Assembly: GCA_018609185.1 (NCBI GenBank)
Contig: JAHCSD010000003.1
Location: 9,297-21,355, forward strand
Length of the DNA: 12,059 nucleotides
Reading direction: 5' to 3'
Origin: Patescibacteria group bacterium
GTDB lineage: Bacteria; Patescibacteriota; Minisyncoccia; JAHCSD01
The position numbers were made by a program, and so were the translations under genes. Below the pieces are notes generated by a model. The model was not told the DNA's origin. It ran no database searches and saw nothing but the letters and a program-made list of their open reading frames with translations. Shown here in pieces: positions 5,861-11,913 of this stretch (position 1 is its first letter; each line of letters begins with the position of its first letter).

Positions 5861-7234
5861 TTATTCACTATATAATTTTTCTTTTATCATATTTAAATCT
5901 TCAAGTAATGAGTCATTATTTTCTAAATCTTTTGTTATTTTTTCGCATGCATACATGACCGTGGTATGGTCACGGCCTCCTAATTTTGTGCCAATAAAAG
6001 GATAAGACGCTTTTACCTCCTGGCGTAATAGATACATTGCCATTTGTCGCGGGAACACATATTCTTTTTTTCTTTTTTCACTTGCCATGTCTTTTTCCGT
6101 TATATCATAGAAACGGGATACGGTTTGAATAATCTTCTTCCAGTTTGTACTTTTTTTATTTTTTCTGATAATCGGGTTGAGGATGTCTTTTGCAATATCG
6201 ATATCAACCACACCCTGGTTTTTGAGAAGCGTTGAAGCAGCTAACCTATTTAAACTTCCTTCGAGCTCTCGTATATTTGTCTGGATATGGTTTGCTACAA
6301 ACTCAAAAACTTCCTCTGTGAGATCGAGGTTCCGTTCTTGTGCCTTCGTTTTTAAAATAGCAACGCGAGTCTCAAAATCCGGATGCCCAATATCTGCTAT
6401 CATTCCTCCCTCGAATCGGGAGCGCAGGCGCTCTTCAAGAGTCGCGATTGATTTAGGGGGTCTGTCTGAACTTAATACGATCTGTTTATTTTTTTCGTAG
6501 AGTGCATTAAATGTGTGAAAAAATTCTTCCTGAGTTTTTTCTTTTCCGGCAAGAAACTGGATGTCGTCGATAATAATAACGTCAATTTTTCTGTACTGAT
6601 TCTTGAAATCTTCTACTGTTCTGTCTCGGATAGACGAAACTAATTCCATAGTAAATTTTTCAGACGGTACATACTTTACAATTTTTTTTGGCGTTCTTTT
6701 TATGATTTCATTTCCGATTGACTGGAGAAGATGAGTTTTTCCGAGACCCACACCCCCATAAATAAAAAGAGGGTTATACATTGTTCCCGGGTTTTTCGCT
6801 ACCGACCAGCTTGCCGCATGCGCGAGCTCGTTACTCGAGCCCACCACGAAACTTTCGAACCTATATCTCAAGTTCAAGTTTGTAGTTCCGTCTATTTTGG
6901 GAACCTCGAGCTTGAGTTGGCGGGATTCCGGACGAACTAACTCTTGTTTTTCCCGGTCCAACTCCTTTTGTCGTATGTTTTGTGCGGGGGCGGTTTGTAT
7001 TATATATTCAATTTTAGTAATGTCAGGCGCTAACCCTTTGAATACTTTCAGAATAAATACATTATATTTATTCTGAAGCCACTCTTTAGTAAAACCGTTG
7101 GGGACTCCTATAACCGCAACTCTGCTTTTTCTTGAGACGAGGGCCGTATTTTTGAACCATGTAGTAAAATTTGCTCGTGAAGTGTTGAGTTCAATTTCTC
7201 CTAATACAATTTTCCAAAATTCTTTGTTTGTCAT
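5861..7234 (-). CDS. dnaA: Chromosomal replication initiator protein DnaA
   Basis: AAA+ ATPase that binds DnaA boxes and melts the replication origin; it also regulates its own gene in many bacteria. The 457-residue product has all expected parts. Domain I covers about 1-80 (FWKIVLGEIE..FTTWFKNT). A short variable linker runs about 81-120. The AAA+ domain runs from about 121, with Walker A GGVGLGKT at 160-167, Walker B IIIDDIQF around Asp223-Asp224 and an arginine-finger region RLRSRF at 269-274. Domain IV ends with the DnaA signature GGRDHTTVMYACEKI at 419-433, which reads the box sequence. The ATG at 7234 is the standard N-terminus; no Shine-Dalgarno motif is present. It is followed by dnaN after an AT-rich spacer and preceded by a promoter containing a DnaA box. 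Confidence 0.98.
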   Translation of the reverse strand: MTNKEFWKIVLGEIELNTSRANFTTWFKNTALVSRKSRVAVIGVPNGFTKEWLQNKYNVFILKVFKGLAPDITKIEYIIQTAPAQNIRQKELDREKQELVRPESRQLKLEVPKIDGTTNLNLRYRFESFVVGSSNELAHAASWSVAKNPGTMYNPLFIYGGVGLGKTHLLQSIGNEIIKRTPKKIVKYVPSEKFTMELVSSIRDRTVEDFKNQYRKIDVIIIDDIQFLAGKEKTQEEFFHTFNALYEKNKQIVLSSDRPPKSIATLEERLRSRFEGGMIADIGHPDFETRVAILKTKAQERNLDLTEEVFEFVANHIQTNIRELEGSLNRLAASTLLKNQGVVDIDIAKDILNPIIRKNKKSTNWKKIIQTVSRFYDITEKDMASEKRKKEYVFPRQMAMYLLRQEVKASYPFIGTKLGGRDHTTVMYACEKITKDLENNDSLLEDLNMIKEKLYSE

Positions 7235-7243
7235 GTGTCAGTA

Positions 7244-7259
7244 TTGCCCAAGAGGGCAA
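7244..7259 (-). promoter_or_regulatory. Small hairpin just upstream of the dnaA start codon
   Basis: TTGCCC (7244-7249) and GGGCAA (7254-7259) form a perfect 6-bp stem with a 4-nt loop, ending nine bases before the dnaA ATG. It sits where a ribosome binding site would be, and none is seen. It could influence translation of dnaA. Confidence 0.4.
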
Positions 7260-7294
7260 GTATCAGCGCAGCCCGATTAGTTGCAATAGTGAGC

Positions 7295-7338
7295 ACCCCG
7301 TTAGATGAGCGAGCTCTGCGAGCTCTATCTAACGGGGT
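7295..7338. repeat. Origin-proximal hairpin 1, in the dnaA leader
   Basis: ACCCCGTTAGAT at 7295-7306 is perfectly complementary to ATCTAACGGGGT at 7327-7338. Inside, GAGCTC at 7311-7316 pairs with GAGCTC at 7320-7325 around a TGC loop. The two stems are joined by an uneven internal loop (four bases against one). The predicted dnaA transcript would contain the whole structure. Confidence 0.65.
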
Positions 7339-7397
7339 AATGAATTTGTTAACCAATCGCGCTTCGCTTTCGCTCGCGCTCTCGGATAAATTCATTA
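7338..7397. repeat. Origin-proximal hairpin 2, overlapping the dnaA -10 box
   Basis: TAATGAATTT at 7338-7347 pairs perfectly with AAATTCATTA at 7388-7397, and a GC-rich self-complementary segment lies between (GCGC at 7359-7362 and 7376-7379). The left arm shares base 7338 with hairpin 1, so the two are directly abutted. The right arm overlaps the predicted dnaA -10 box, and the expected start point (about 7387) lies at its edge. A dnaA mRNA would therefore lack the full stem, so any role is more likely at the DNA level. Confidence 0.6.
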
Positions 7398-7423
7398 TAC
7401 TTTTATCCACAAACCTCGGTCAA
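7394..7423 (-). promoter_or_regulatory. dnaA promoter with a DnaA box in its spacer
   Basis: On the minus strand a -35 box TTGACC (7423-7418) and a perfect -10 box TATAAT (7399-7394) are separated by 18 bp. This is the best promoter match in the window. The perfect DnaA box at 7403-7411 lies wholly within the spacer, so DnaA bound there would block RNA polymerase. This fits autoregulation as known from other bacteria. The leader would be about 150 nt. Confidence 0.75.
7403..7411 (+). promoter_or_regulatory. DnaA box (perfect consensus)
   Basis: TTATCCACA is an exact match to the standard high-affinity DnaA box. It lies 169 bp upstream of the dnaA start, between the -35 and -10 boxes of the predicted dnaA promoter. 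Confidence 0.85.
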
Positions 7424-7445
7424 GTTTATAAATATGTTCAAAACC

Positions 7446-7454
7446 TGTGGATTA
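7446..7454 (-). promoter_or_regulatory. DnaA box (one mismatch)
   Basis: TGTGGATTA reads TAATCCACA on the minus strand, one mismatch from TTATCCACA. It lies 34 bp from the perfect box, in the opposite orientation. A weaker, adjacent site TGTGGGAAA at 7457-7465 has two mismatches and would extend the cluster. Confidence 0.7.
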
Positions 7455-7548
7455 TCTGTGGGAAATTACATTGGGGTAACACTCGTTTTTACAAATTATT
7501 TTACGAATTTATACAAATTGAACTATATTTGGTCAGAGAAATATACTA

Positions 7549-7588
7549 TTGACCACACCTGTTTTTTTGTTACACTACATAATATAAT
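7549..7588 (+). promoter_or_regulatory. Possible promoter of the rpmH operon
   Basis: TTGACC at 7549-7554 is followed after 16 bp by TACACT at 7571-7576. A perfect TATAAT lies slightly further on at 7583-7588 but has no well-placed -35. Either could start the rightward transcript, with a leader of about 40-50 nt before rpmH. TTGACCACA at 7549-7557 also resembles a degenerate DnaA box (two mismatches), overlapping the -35. Confidence 0.4.
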
Positions 7589-7631
7589 CATTTGTACTAA
7601 TTTGTATTTGAATTCGTAACCATTGGTGTTT

Positions 7632-7766
7632 ATGTCAATTACCTATCAACCCAAAAAAAGGAAACGAAAACGGACGCACGGATTTTTGAAAAGAATGAGA
7701 ACACCGGCAGGAAAGAGGGTTATTGCAAGGCGGCGAAAAAAAGGACGGACAGCGTTATCTGTTTAA
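7632..7766 (+). CDS. rpmH: 50S ribosomal protein bL34
   Basis: Small basic protein of the large ribosomal subunit. The 44-residue product reads [20 protein letters not shown] and continues [19 protein letters not shown], matching the L34 pattern (T.QP..R.R...HGFR.RM.T..GR.VL..RR.KGR). Length is normal for the family. The ATG at 7632 is the only sensible start and gives the conserved N-terminus; no Shine-Dalgarno motif precedes it. It is the first gene of the rightward cluster next to the proposed origin, with rnpA directly after, as in most bacteria. Confidence 0.97.
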   Translation: MSITYQPKKRKRKRTHGFLKRMRTPAGKRVIARRRKKGRTALSV

Positions 7767-7782
7767 CAGGGCCCTAAGACCC

Positions 7783-8118
7783 TTGAAACCTCCACGTATC
7801 ACAAAAAAATCAGATTTCGAACAACTATCGAAAAAAGGAGAGCGTGTCAAAAACTCTCTTTTTAAAATACTATTCCTGAAAAATAGCCAAACCGTATCCC
7901 GATACGCGATAGTTATTTCTAAAAAGACAGAAAAAAAAGCGTATGCCAGAAACAAAATTCGGAGGAGGGTTTCAGAGATACTCAGGCTCAACAACTCACA
8001 TATCAAACCGGGATACGACATTCTTTTCATCCTTCTTTTTCCTGTGAAAGAAAAGAACTATCACGAACTCGAACAGAACCTTATTACATTACTCAAAAAA
8101 TCCGGTCTTTTATCATAG
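7783..8118 (+). CDS. rnpA: Ribonuclease P protein component
   Basis: Basic protein subunit of RNase P, which assists the catalytic RNA in removing 5' leaders from pre-tRNAs. From the TTG at 7783 the product has 111 residues, close to the family norm, starting KPPRITKKSDFEQLSKKG, which matches the usual RL.K..DF..V...G opening. The RNA-binding signature is ARNKIRRRVSEILR at about 55-68. The frame contains no ATG at all, so a non-ATG start is required. An earlier TTG at 7723 would give 131 residues and overlap rpmH by 44 bp; it is less likely because the extra residues do not look like RnpA. The stop is one base before the yidD ATG. Confidence 0.93.
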   Translation: MKPPRITKKSDFEQLSKKGERVKNSLFKILFLKNSQTVSRYAIVISKKTEKKAYARNKIRRRVSEILRLNNSHIKPGYDILFILLFPVKEKNYHELEQNLITLLKKSGLLS

Positions 8119-8119
8119 T

Positions 8120-8353
8120 ATGAAAACAATTGTTTACATAATGATACAGATTTACCGGGGGATTATTTCTCCCTTTTTGCATGTTATTGGGTCTCAATTT
8201 ATAGCCGTTTCCGGATGTCGGTATTATCCCTCGTGTTCAGAGTATGCCTCGGGTGCCATCAAGCGGCACGGTATAAAAAAGGGAGTCCTAAGAAGCTTCA
8301 AACGGCTTATGTCTTGCTGGGGGCGTCACCCTGGAGGTTACGATCCTGCATAA
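8120..8353 (+). CDS. yidD: Membrane protein insertion efficiency factor YidD
   Basis: Small membrane-associated protein thought to assist YidC-dependent membrane insertion. The 77-residue product begins with an amphipathic or hydrophobic helix (MKTIVYIMIQIYRGIISPFL) and carries the family motifs CRYYPSCSEYA (33-43), AIKRHG (46-51) and HPGGYDP (70-76). Cysteines are at 33, 39 and 66. About ten extra residues (HVIGSQFIAVSG) sit between the first helix and the Cys motif, compared with typical YidD. The gene follows rnpA by one base and precedes yidC by 23 bp, its usual place. Confidence 0.95.
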   Translation: MKTIVYIMIQIYRGIISPFLHVIGSQFIAVSGCRYYPSCSEYASGAIKRHGIKKGVLRSFKRLMSCWGRHPGGYDPA

Positions 8354-8376
8354 ACACAACCTTAACGCTAAATGTA

Positions 8377-9111
8377 ATGGAATTCTTTATAACTATTTTC
8401 AACGAAGTCATCTTTAAACCACTTGTGAACGCGCTTGTGATTCTGTACGCGGTTATACCCGGAGCGAATCTTGGTATTGTTATTATCATACTTACTATAT
8501 TGATACGGATAATTCTCTATCCCCTTTCACATAAGGCCCTCAAGTCCCAAAAAGCTCTTACTGAAATTCAGCCAAAAATAAAAGAACTGCAGGAAAAACT
8601 TAAAGGCCAGAAAGATAAGCAGGCAAAAGCCATTATGGAACTCTATCAAAAAGAAGGTGTGAATCCCTTTTCCGGTTGTGCCCCGCTTCTTCTCCAGCTC
8701 CCCATTTTTTTCGCGCTGTTTCAGTTGTTCCGGCTGGACTTTATGGACATCGATCCCAGTCTTCTTTATTCGTTTACCCAACTCCCTGCGGTGTTCGACA
8801 CCACGCTCTTTGGCCTGGTTGATTTAGCAAAGCAGAGCAAGGAAACATTCGGAGGTATCGTGCTGGCCTTTTCCGCGGGCGCAGCTCAATATGTTCAGTC
8901 AAAAACCCTTACGTCGCAAAGTGCGCATAAGTCCAAAGAGGATCGTTCACAGTTTGCTTCGATGATGCAAACGCAGATGACCTATTTCATGCCTATATTC
9001 ACCGTGGTAATCGTGTGGTCGTTTGCTTCGGGTCTCGCTCTTTACTGGTTGATCACAACCCTCTTTTCAATTTTGCAGCAATGGTTTATAAACAAAAAGA
9101 AACCAGAATAA
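8377..9111 (+). CDS. yidC: Membrane protein insertase YidC/Oxa1 family (short form)
   Basis: Integral membrane insertase that places and folds membrane proteins, alone or with SecYEG. The 244-residue product is the short, Gram-positive-like form without the large periplasmic domain. Membrane segments are seen at about 12-30, 32-52, 98-120, 158-175 and 204-236. Arg44 in LTILIRIILYPL matches the conserved positive charge of the insertase groove, and a charged helical hairpin (53-95) follows. GCAPLLLQLPIFFALF at 100-115 is a family hallmark. The frame is open upstream to 8215, but the ATG at 8377 avoids overlap with yidD and gives the expected N-terminus. No lipobox signal is seen. Confidence 0.95.
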   Translation: MEFFITIFNEVIFKPLVNALVILYAVIPGANLGIVIIILTILIRIILYPLSHKALKSQKALTEIQPKIKELQEKLKGQKDKQAKAIMELYQKEGVNPFSGCAPLLLQLPIFFALFQLFRLDFMDIDPSLLYSFTQLPAVFDTTLFGLVDLAKQSKETFGGIVLAFSAGAAQYVQSKTLTSQSAHKSKEDRSQFASMMQTQMTYFMPIFTVVIVWSFASGLALYWLITTLFSILQQWFINKKKPE

Positions 9112-9119
9112 TGTAATTT

Positions 9120-9563
9120 ATGATTGATGCTATAAAAACACATACTGAAGAATTTCTCGCCGTCATGGGGTTTGATGTGGAAGTTGAAGTGGGAACCGAA
9201 GGCGAATTTTTTGATATTCACATTACAACAAGCGAGGCCGACTATCTTATAGGTTCTGGCGGTCGTAACCTTCAGGACCTTCATCATGTGTTGAAAATAT
9301 ATCTGATAAAAAGACTCGAGAGCCGGGTGCTCTTTAGTCTTGATGTAAACGGGTATATGAGGAAGAAGGAAGAATTTTTACGGGAGCTTGCGCGCGCCAT
9401 GGCCGAACGGGTACGAAGATCGAAAGAAGAACTGACGTTGAAACCCATGCCGGCACGTGAACGGCGCATTATCCATGTCGAACTTGCTTCCTTTCCTGAC
9501 ATCAACACAGAGAGCGTGGGCATAGACCCAGAGCGCCGGTTAGTAGTCAGGCCGTATCCATAA
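9120..9563 (+). CDS. jag: Jag/KhpB RNA-binding protein (KH-R3H)
   Basis: Cytoplasmic RNA-binding protein, typically encoded beside yidC and linked in Gram-positive bacteria to cell elongation and division. The 147-residue product has a KH domain (about 20-75) with the GXXG loop LIGSGGRNLQDL around 45-48, then an R3H domain (about 80-146) with its defining Arg-x3-His pair at R115 and H119 (RERRIIHVEL) and the end NTESVGIDPERRLVVRP. The N-terminal Jag_N domain of Firmicutes homologues is absent, giving a compact version. The gene follows yidC by 8 bp and is followed by the flippase after 2 bp, so they are probably co-transcribed. Confidence 0.93.
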   Translation: MIDAIKTHTEEFLAVMGFDVEVEVGTEGEFFDIHITTSEADYLIGSGGRNLQDLHHVLKIYLIKRLESRVLFSLDVNGYMRKKEEFLRELARAMAERVRRSKEELTLKPMPARERRIIHVELASFPDINTESVGIDPERRLVVRPYP

Positions 9564-9565
9564 TA

Positions 9566-10987
9566 ATGATTCGACGAAGCATAGCCTTTAATACACTTGT
9601 TTCAAGTGGAGCGCGCGTGGTTGGAAGCGCGCTCGCTTTTATTAGTTTTGCATTTATCGCGCGGGCGCTTGGTAAGGGTGGATTCGGAGAATATTCGATC
9701 GCAATGGCGTTTGGCTATACCGCAAGCGCACTTGCGGATCTGGGGCTTTATGCGGTGCTGATTCGTGAGATTTCAAAAACGGGTGTCGACGAAAAACGCA
9801 TTACTTCTCATATATTTTTTCTTCGCGTCTTGATCCTTGTAACTGTCTCTCTGTTCACATTTGTCGTGGCGTGGTTCTTACCGAATTATTCACAGATGGT
9901 AAAACTTGCAATTGGGCTCGGGATTATCGCGTTTTCTTTCTCCAGTCTTTCGCAACTCTTAATCGCGATTTTTCAGAAATATTTTAGTCTTGAGAAAGTT
10001 GCGATTGCCGAAGTCGTGGGGAGGAGCGCGCAGCTTCTTTTTGTGTATATTGCGTTTGTCTCGGGTTTGGGGCTCTATTATTTCTTGGGTGCCGCGATTG
10101 TAGGCGCCTTTTTTATTTTCTTTGTTGAGTACGTGTTTTCTCGAAAACTGATCCCCTTCGGCCTTGAGTTTGATACCAGATACACAAAAGAACTTTTTAT
10201 TACCGCATTCCCTATAGGCGTTGCGCTTGTGTTCACATTGATTTATTTCCGGGTGGATACGATTTTACTCTCTCTTATGAAGCCGGCTGAAGCCGTGGGA
10301 GTGTATAACGTGGCGTATAAGGTGCTCGAGTTCGCGATATTTTTCCCTGCGGTTTTTGCGGGCATTGTGATGCCGTTGCTTTCCAAATACGCAGTGTCGC
10401 AAAAAGAAAAATTTAAAGACACTTTTCAAAAAGCGTTTGATGTCATTGTTATTTTTGCTACTCCTATTCTTTTCGGAGGATTTATCCTGGCTCCTCACAT
10501 TGTGAGGCTTGCCGGCGGGGAGGAGTTTTCGGCTTCCGCCGTCCCGCTTCGTTGGCTCCTCTTTGCTGTTTGGTTTATCTTTTTGGGGAATCTTTTGGGA
10601 AGAGCCATAATCGCGCTTGACGAACAAAAAAAAGCCGCCTGGATCTATTTCGGCGGGATGATTTTTAACATTATTGCGAACCTTATCGTTATTCCCCGTT
10701 ATTCCTATAACGGGGCTGCCGCAACCACGGTATTCACAGAGCTTGTCATTACCGGACTTCTCTTTTTCTTGATCGTTCGTAAGACGTCCTATTTTCCTCG
10801 AGTCGGTATTCTGTTCAAATCTTTTATTCTTTCTTCTTTTATGGCGGTATTTGTGTATCTGTTTCGTTCCCAGCCGATTCTGTTTATACTTCCCTCCGCG
10901 ATCTTGCTCTATTTAGGAAGCATATATATTTTTAATATCATCGATAAAGAAAATCTCAAATTCCTTTTCCGCGGCCAGGGCGATTAA
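9566..10987 (+). CDS. Polysaccharide flippase (MOP superfamily, Wzx/PST-like)
   Basis: Multi-pass membrane protein of the polysaccharide-transporter family, which moves lipid-linked sugars across the membrane for surface polysaccharide or glycoprotein assembly. The 473-residue product is hydrophobic throughout, with about 12-14 likely membrane segments. The N-terminus carries the family pattern FIARALGKGGFGEYSIAMA (residues 30-48), then ALADLGLYAVLIREI. A mid-protein repeat of the fold shows RVDTILLSL and VGVYNVAYKVLE (about 229-255), and YNGAAATT is at 381-388. Lipid II flippases such as MurJ share the fold, but the sequence looks more like O-antigen-type flippases. It starts 2 bp after jag, so it is co-transcribed with ribosome and insertase genes, an unusual neighbour. 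The substrate cannot be told. Confidence 0.88.
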   Translation: MIRRSIAFNTLVSSGARVVGSALAFISFAFIARALGKGGFGEYSIAMAFGYTASALADLGLYAVLIREISKTGVDEKRITSHIFFLRVLILVTVSLFTFVVAWFLPNYSQMVKLAIGLGIIAFSFSSLSQLLIAIFQKYFSLEKVAIAEVVGRSAQLLFVYIAFVSGLGLYYFLGAAIVGAFFIFFVEYVFSRKLIPFGLEFDTRYTKELFITAFPIGVALVFTLIYFRVDTILLSLMKPAEAVGVYNVAYKVLEFAIFFPAVFAGIVMPLLSKYAVSQKEKFKDTFQKAFDVIVIFATPILFGGFILAPHIVRLAGGEEFSASAVPLRWLLFAVWFIFLGNLLGRAIIALDEQKKAAWIYFGGMIFNIIANLIVIPRYSYNGAAATTVFTELVITGLLFFLIVRKTSYFPRVGILFKSFILSSFMAVFVYLFRSQPILFILPSAILLYLGSIYIFNIIDKENLKFLFRGQGD

Positions 10988-10988
10988 G

Positions 10989-11021
10989 TAAATGCAACGT
11001 GGCAAAGCCACGTTGCATTTA
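10989..11021 (+). terminator. Strong hairpin after the flippase
   Basis: A perfect 15-bp stem (10989-11003 with 11007-11021; core GCAACGTGGC/GCCACGTTGC) has an AAA loop and begins one base after the flippase stop codon. The right arm ends with ATTTA rather than a free U-tract, so it is a plausible but imperfect intrinsic terminator of the rightward operon. Confidence 0.65.
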
Positions 11022-11050
11022 CCCCGGCGTTATATGTTCGGATGGGGTTT

Positions 11051-11088
11051 TTTTGACAACATTCCGCGATCGCGGAATGTTGTCAAAA
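11051..11088. repeat. 38-bp perfect palindrome
   Basis: The arms 11051-11069 and 11070-11088 are exact reverse complements with no spacer, centred on CGCGATCGCG. The left arm opens TTTTGACAAC and the right arm ends GTTGTCAAAA. A run of T at 11048-11054 precedes it. A loop-free palindrome of this size fits a cruciform or a two-fold protein site at least as well as a terminator. Confidence 0.75.
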
Positions 11089-11116
11089 GGACAAACTCAG
11101 TTAATTGTTTCGTTTT

Positions 11117-11133
11117 TTGTTTCGTTGAAACAA
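11117..11133. repeat. 7-bp stem-loop
   Basis: TTGTTTC (11117-11123) pairs with GAAACAA (11127-11133) around a GTT loop. TTGTTTCG also occurs as a direct copy at 11105-11112. It is the weakest of the four inverted repeats in this gap. Confidence 0.45.
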
Positions 11134-11135
11134 TG

Positions 11136-11165
11136 AAAAATACGGTGGATATCCACCGTATTTTT
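11136..11165. terminator. 30-bp perfect palindrome, likely bidirectional terminator
   Basis: AAAAATACGGTGGAT and ATCCACCGTATTTTT (11136-11150 and 11151-11165) are exact reverse complements without a spacer. The A5 and T5 ends mean an RNA from either strand would end in a GC-containing stem closed by a U-run, the form of a bidirectional intrinsic terminator between convergent genes. The remaining bases to 11224 hold nothing further that I can support. Confidence 0.65.
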
Positions 11166-11224
11166 AATACGTCACATTTTCCCCGAATGTCATGCCAGCC
11201 ATGGAATGAGGTTCTGTCTAAAAA

Positions 11225-11878
11225 TCAGCGTTTAAGCCTGGCGGTACAAGATATTGGGTTGCAACAATACACAAAATCTTGGGGACGACCCGCGAACCTA
11301 TCATATTCTGAAAAATCTACACAAACTTGGTCTGTGGTACACCACCAGTTTGTGGGCCCGGGGACACTGTTATCGCGAGGGCACGAGAGATGTTCGAATG
11401 AGTCCCCCGAGTCTTTATATACACAGCCGCACTCCGCATCAGAAAATTGGTCAAGACACGCAATACAAGAATTAACTTCTGCCCCTTGGATACCGAGAGT
11501 TAAATCGGGCAGCGTCCCGAAGTTCGTAAAACCGGGATTAATGGTGTTTAAAATAAGGACAGAACCGAGAAGAAGGAGTAGGCCGAGAATCGCTCCTTGG
11601 ATTAATTGTTTTGCGTCTCCTTGGGCGCTTGGGTTTCCCGCAGACGTTATATATCTGATACCTCCGAACACAATGACTCCGAATGCAAGAGCGCCTGCAG
11701 ATCCTAACGCAAAACGAAAGAGATATTGAATAAAATCGGGTAAATCAGGAACGTCTGGTGCTCCGGGAAGGCCGGGATAATCAAGCTCGAGCCTTTGAGC
11801 GAGAACAAAGGAGCTTAGGAGCGCCCAAAAACCAATAACCAGCATACTAAAAATAAGTATTTTCGAAAGTTTAGTCAT
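11225..11878 (-). CDS. TrbC/VirB2-like pilin with Cys-rich C-terminal domain
   Basis: The function is not established. The 217-residue product starts with a signal-type N-terminus (MTKLSKILIFSMLVIGFWAL, cleavage perhaps near Ala27). An acidic, Pro-rich stretch (30-48) follows. Two membrane helices at about 50-77 and 89-111 flank a short loop, GNPSAQGDAK. This two-helix layout with a preceding signal resembles TrbC/VirB2 pilins and the pilin-like proteins common in Parcubacteria. The remainder (about 115-217) is probably exposed and has ten Cys (138, 141, 150, 152, 166, 180, 186, 205, 206, 211), enough for five disulfides or metal binding. Classical VirB2 pilins are shorter and lack such a domain. 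The ATG at 11878 has no Shine-Dalgarno motif but coincides with a predicted transcription start. A gene with Cys residues lies upstream. Confidence 0.65.
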   Translation of the reverse strand: MTKLSKILIFSMLVIGFWALLSSFVLAQRLELDYPGLPGAPDVPDLPDFIQYLFRFALGSAGALAFGVIVFGGIRYITSAGNPSAQGDAKQLIQGAILGLLLLLGSVLILNTINPGFTNFGTLPDLTLGIQGAEVNSCIACLDQFSDAECGCVYKDSGDSFEHLSCPRDNSVPGPTNWWCTTDQVCVDFSEYDRFAGRPQDFVYCCNPISCTARLKR

Positions 11879-11884
11879 GATATT

Positions 11885-11913
11885 GTTATGTATTTTTGAG
11901 GTGATGTTATCAA
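11885..11913 (-). promoter_or_regulatory. Possible promoter of the pilin-like gene (leaderless)
   Basis: On the minus strand TTGATA (11913-11908) and CATAAC (11890-11885) are 17 bp apart. The -35 matches consensus at five of six positions and the -10 at four. The start point would fall at about 11878, the A of the ATG, predicting a leaderless mRNA. The -35 overlaps the stop codon of the upstream gene. Confidence 0.35.

Larger units (their letters stand above)
7235..7631. other. Putative chromosomal replication origin (oriC) between dnaA and rpmH
   Basis: This non-coding region of about 400 bp separates leftward dnaA from rightward rpmH, a classical oriC position. It contains one perfect DnaA box (7403-7411), one single-mismatch box in opposite orientation (7446-7454), weaker boxes at 7457-7465 and 7549-7557, two large hairpins (7295-7397) and AT-rich DNA at about 7485-7620 that could unwind. 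Genes on both sides read away from it. The origin call is inference from context and boxes; a GC-skew switch was not computed. Confidence 0.75.

Noticed and set aside
5769..6005. Plus-strand open frame of 78 codons across the end of dnaA
   Set aside because: It overlaps the conserved DnaA domain IV in antisense and starts in the AT-rich spacer. The hydrophobic translation is what AT-rich DNA gives by chance.
7434..7619. Small plus-strand frames in the dnaA-rpmH gap
   Set aside because: They overlap the DnaA boxes and AT-rich origin DNA and have no motif.
8215..8376. Upstream extension of the yidC frame over yidD
   Set aside because: The extra 54 residues are yidD read in another frame and do not look like YidC. 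The ATG at 8377 gives the expected N-terminus.
10992..11729. Plus-strand open frame of 245 codons opposite the pilin-like gene
   Set aside because: It runs through all the palindromes and then antisense to a gene with signal peptide and membrane helices. The translation is low-complexity and shows no domain.
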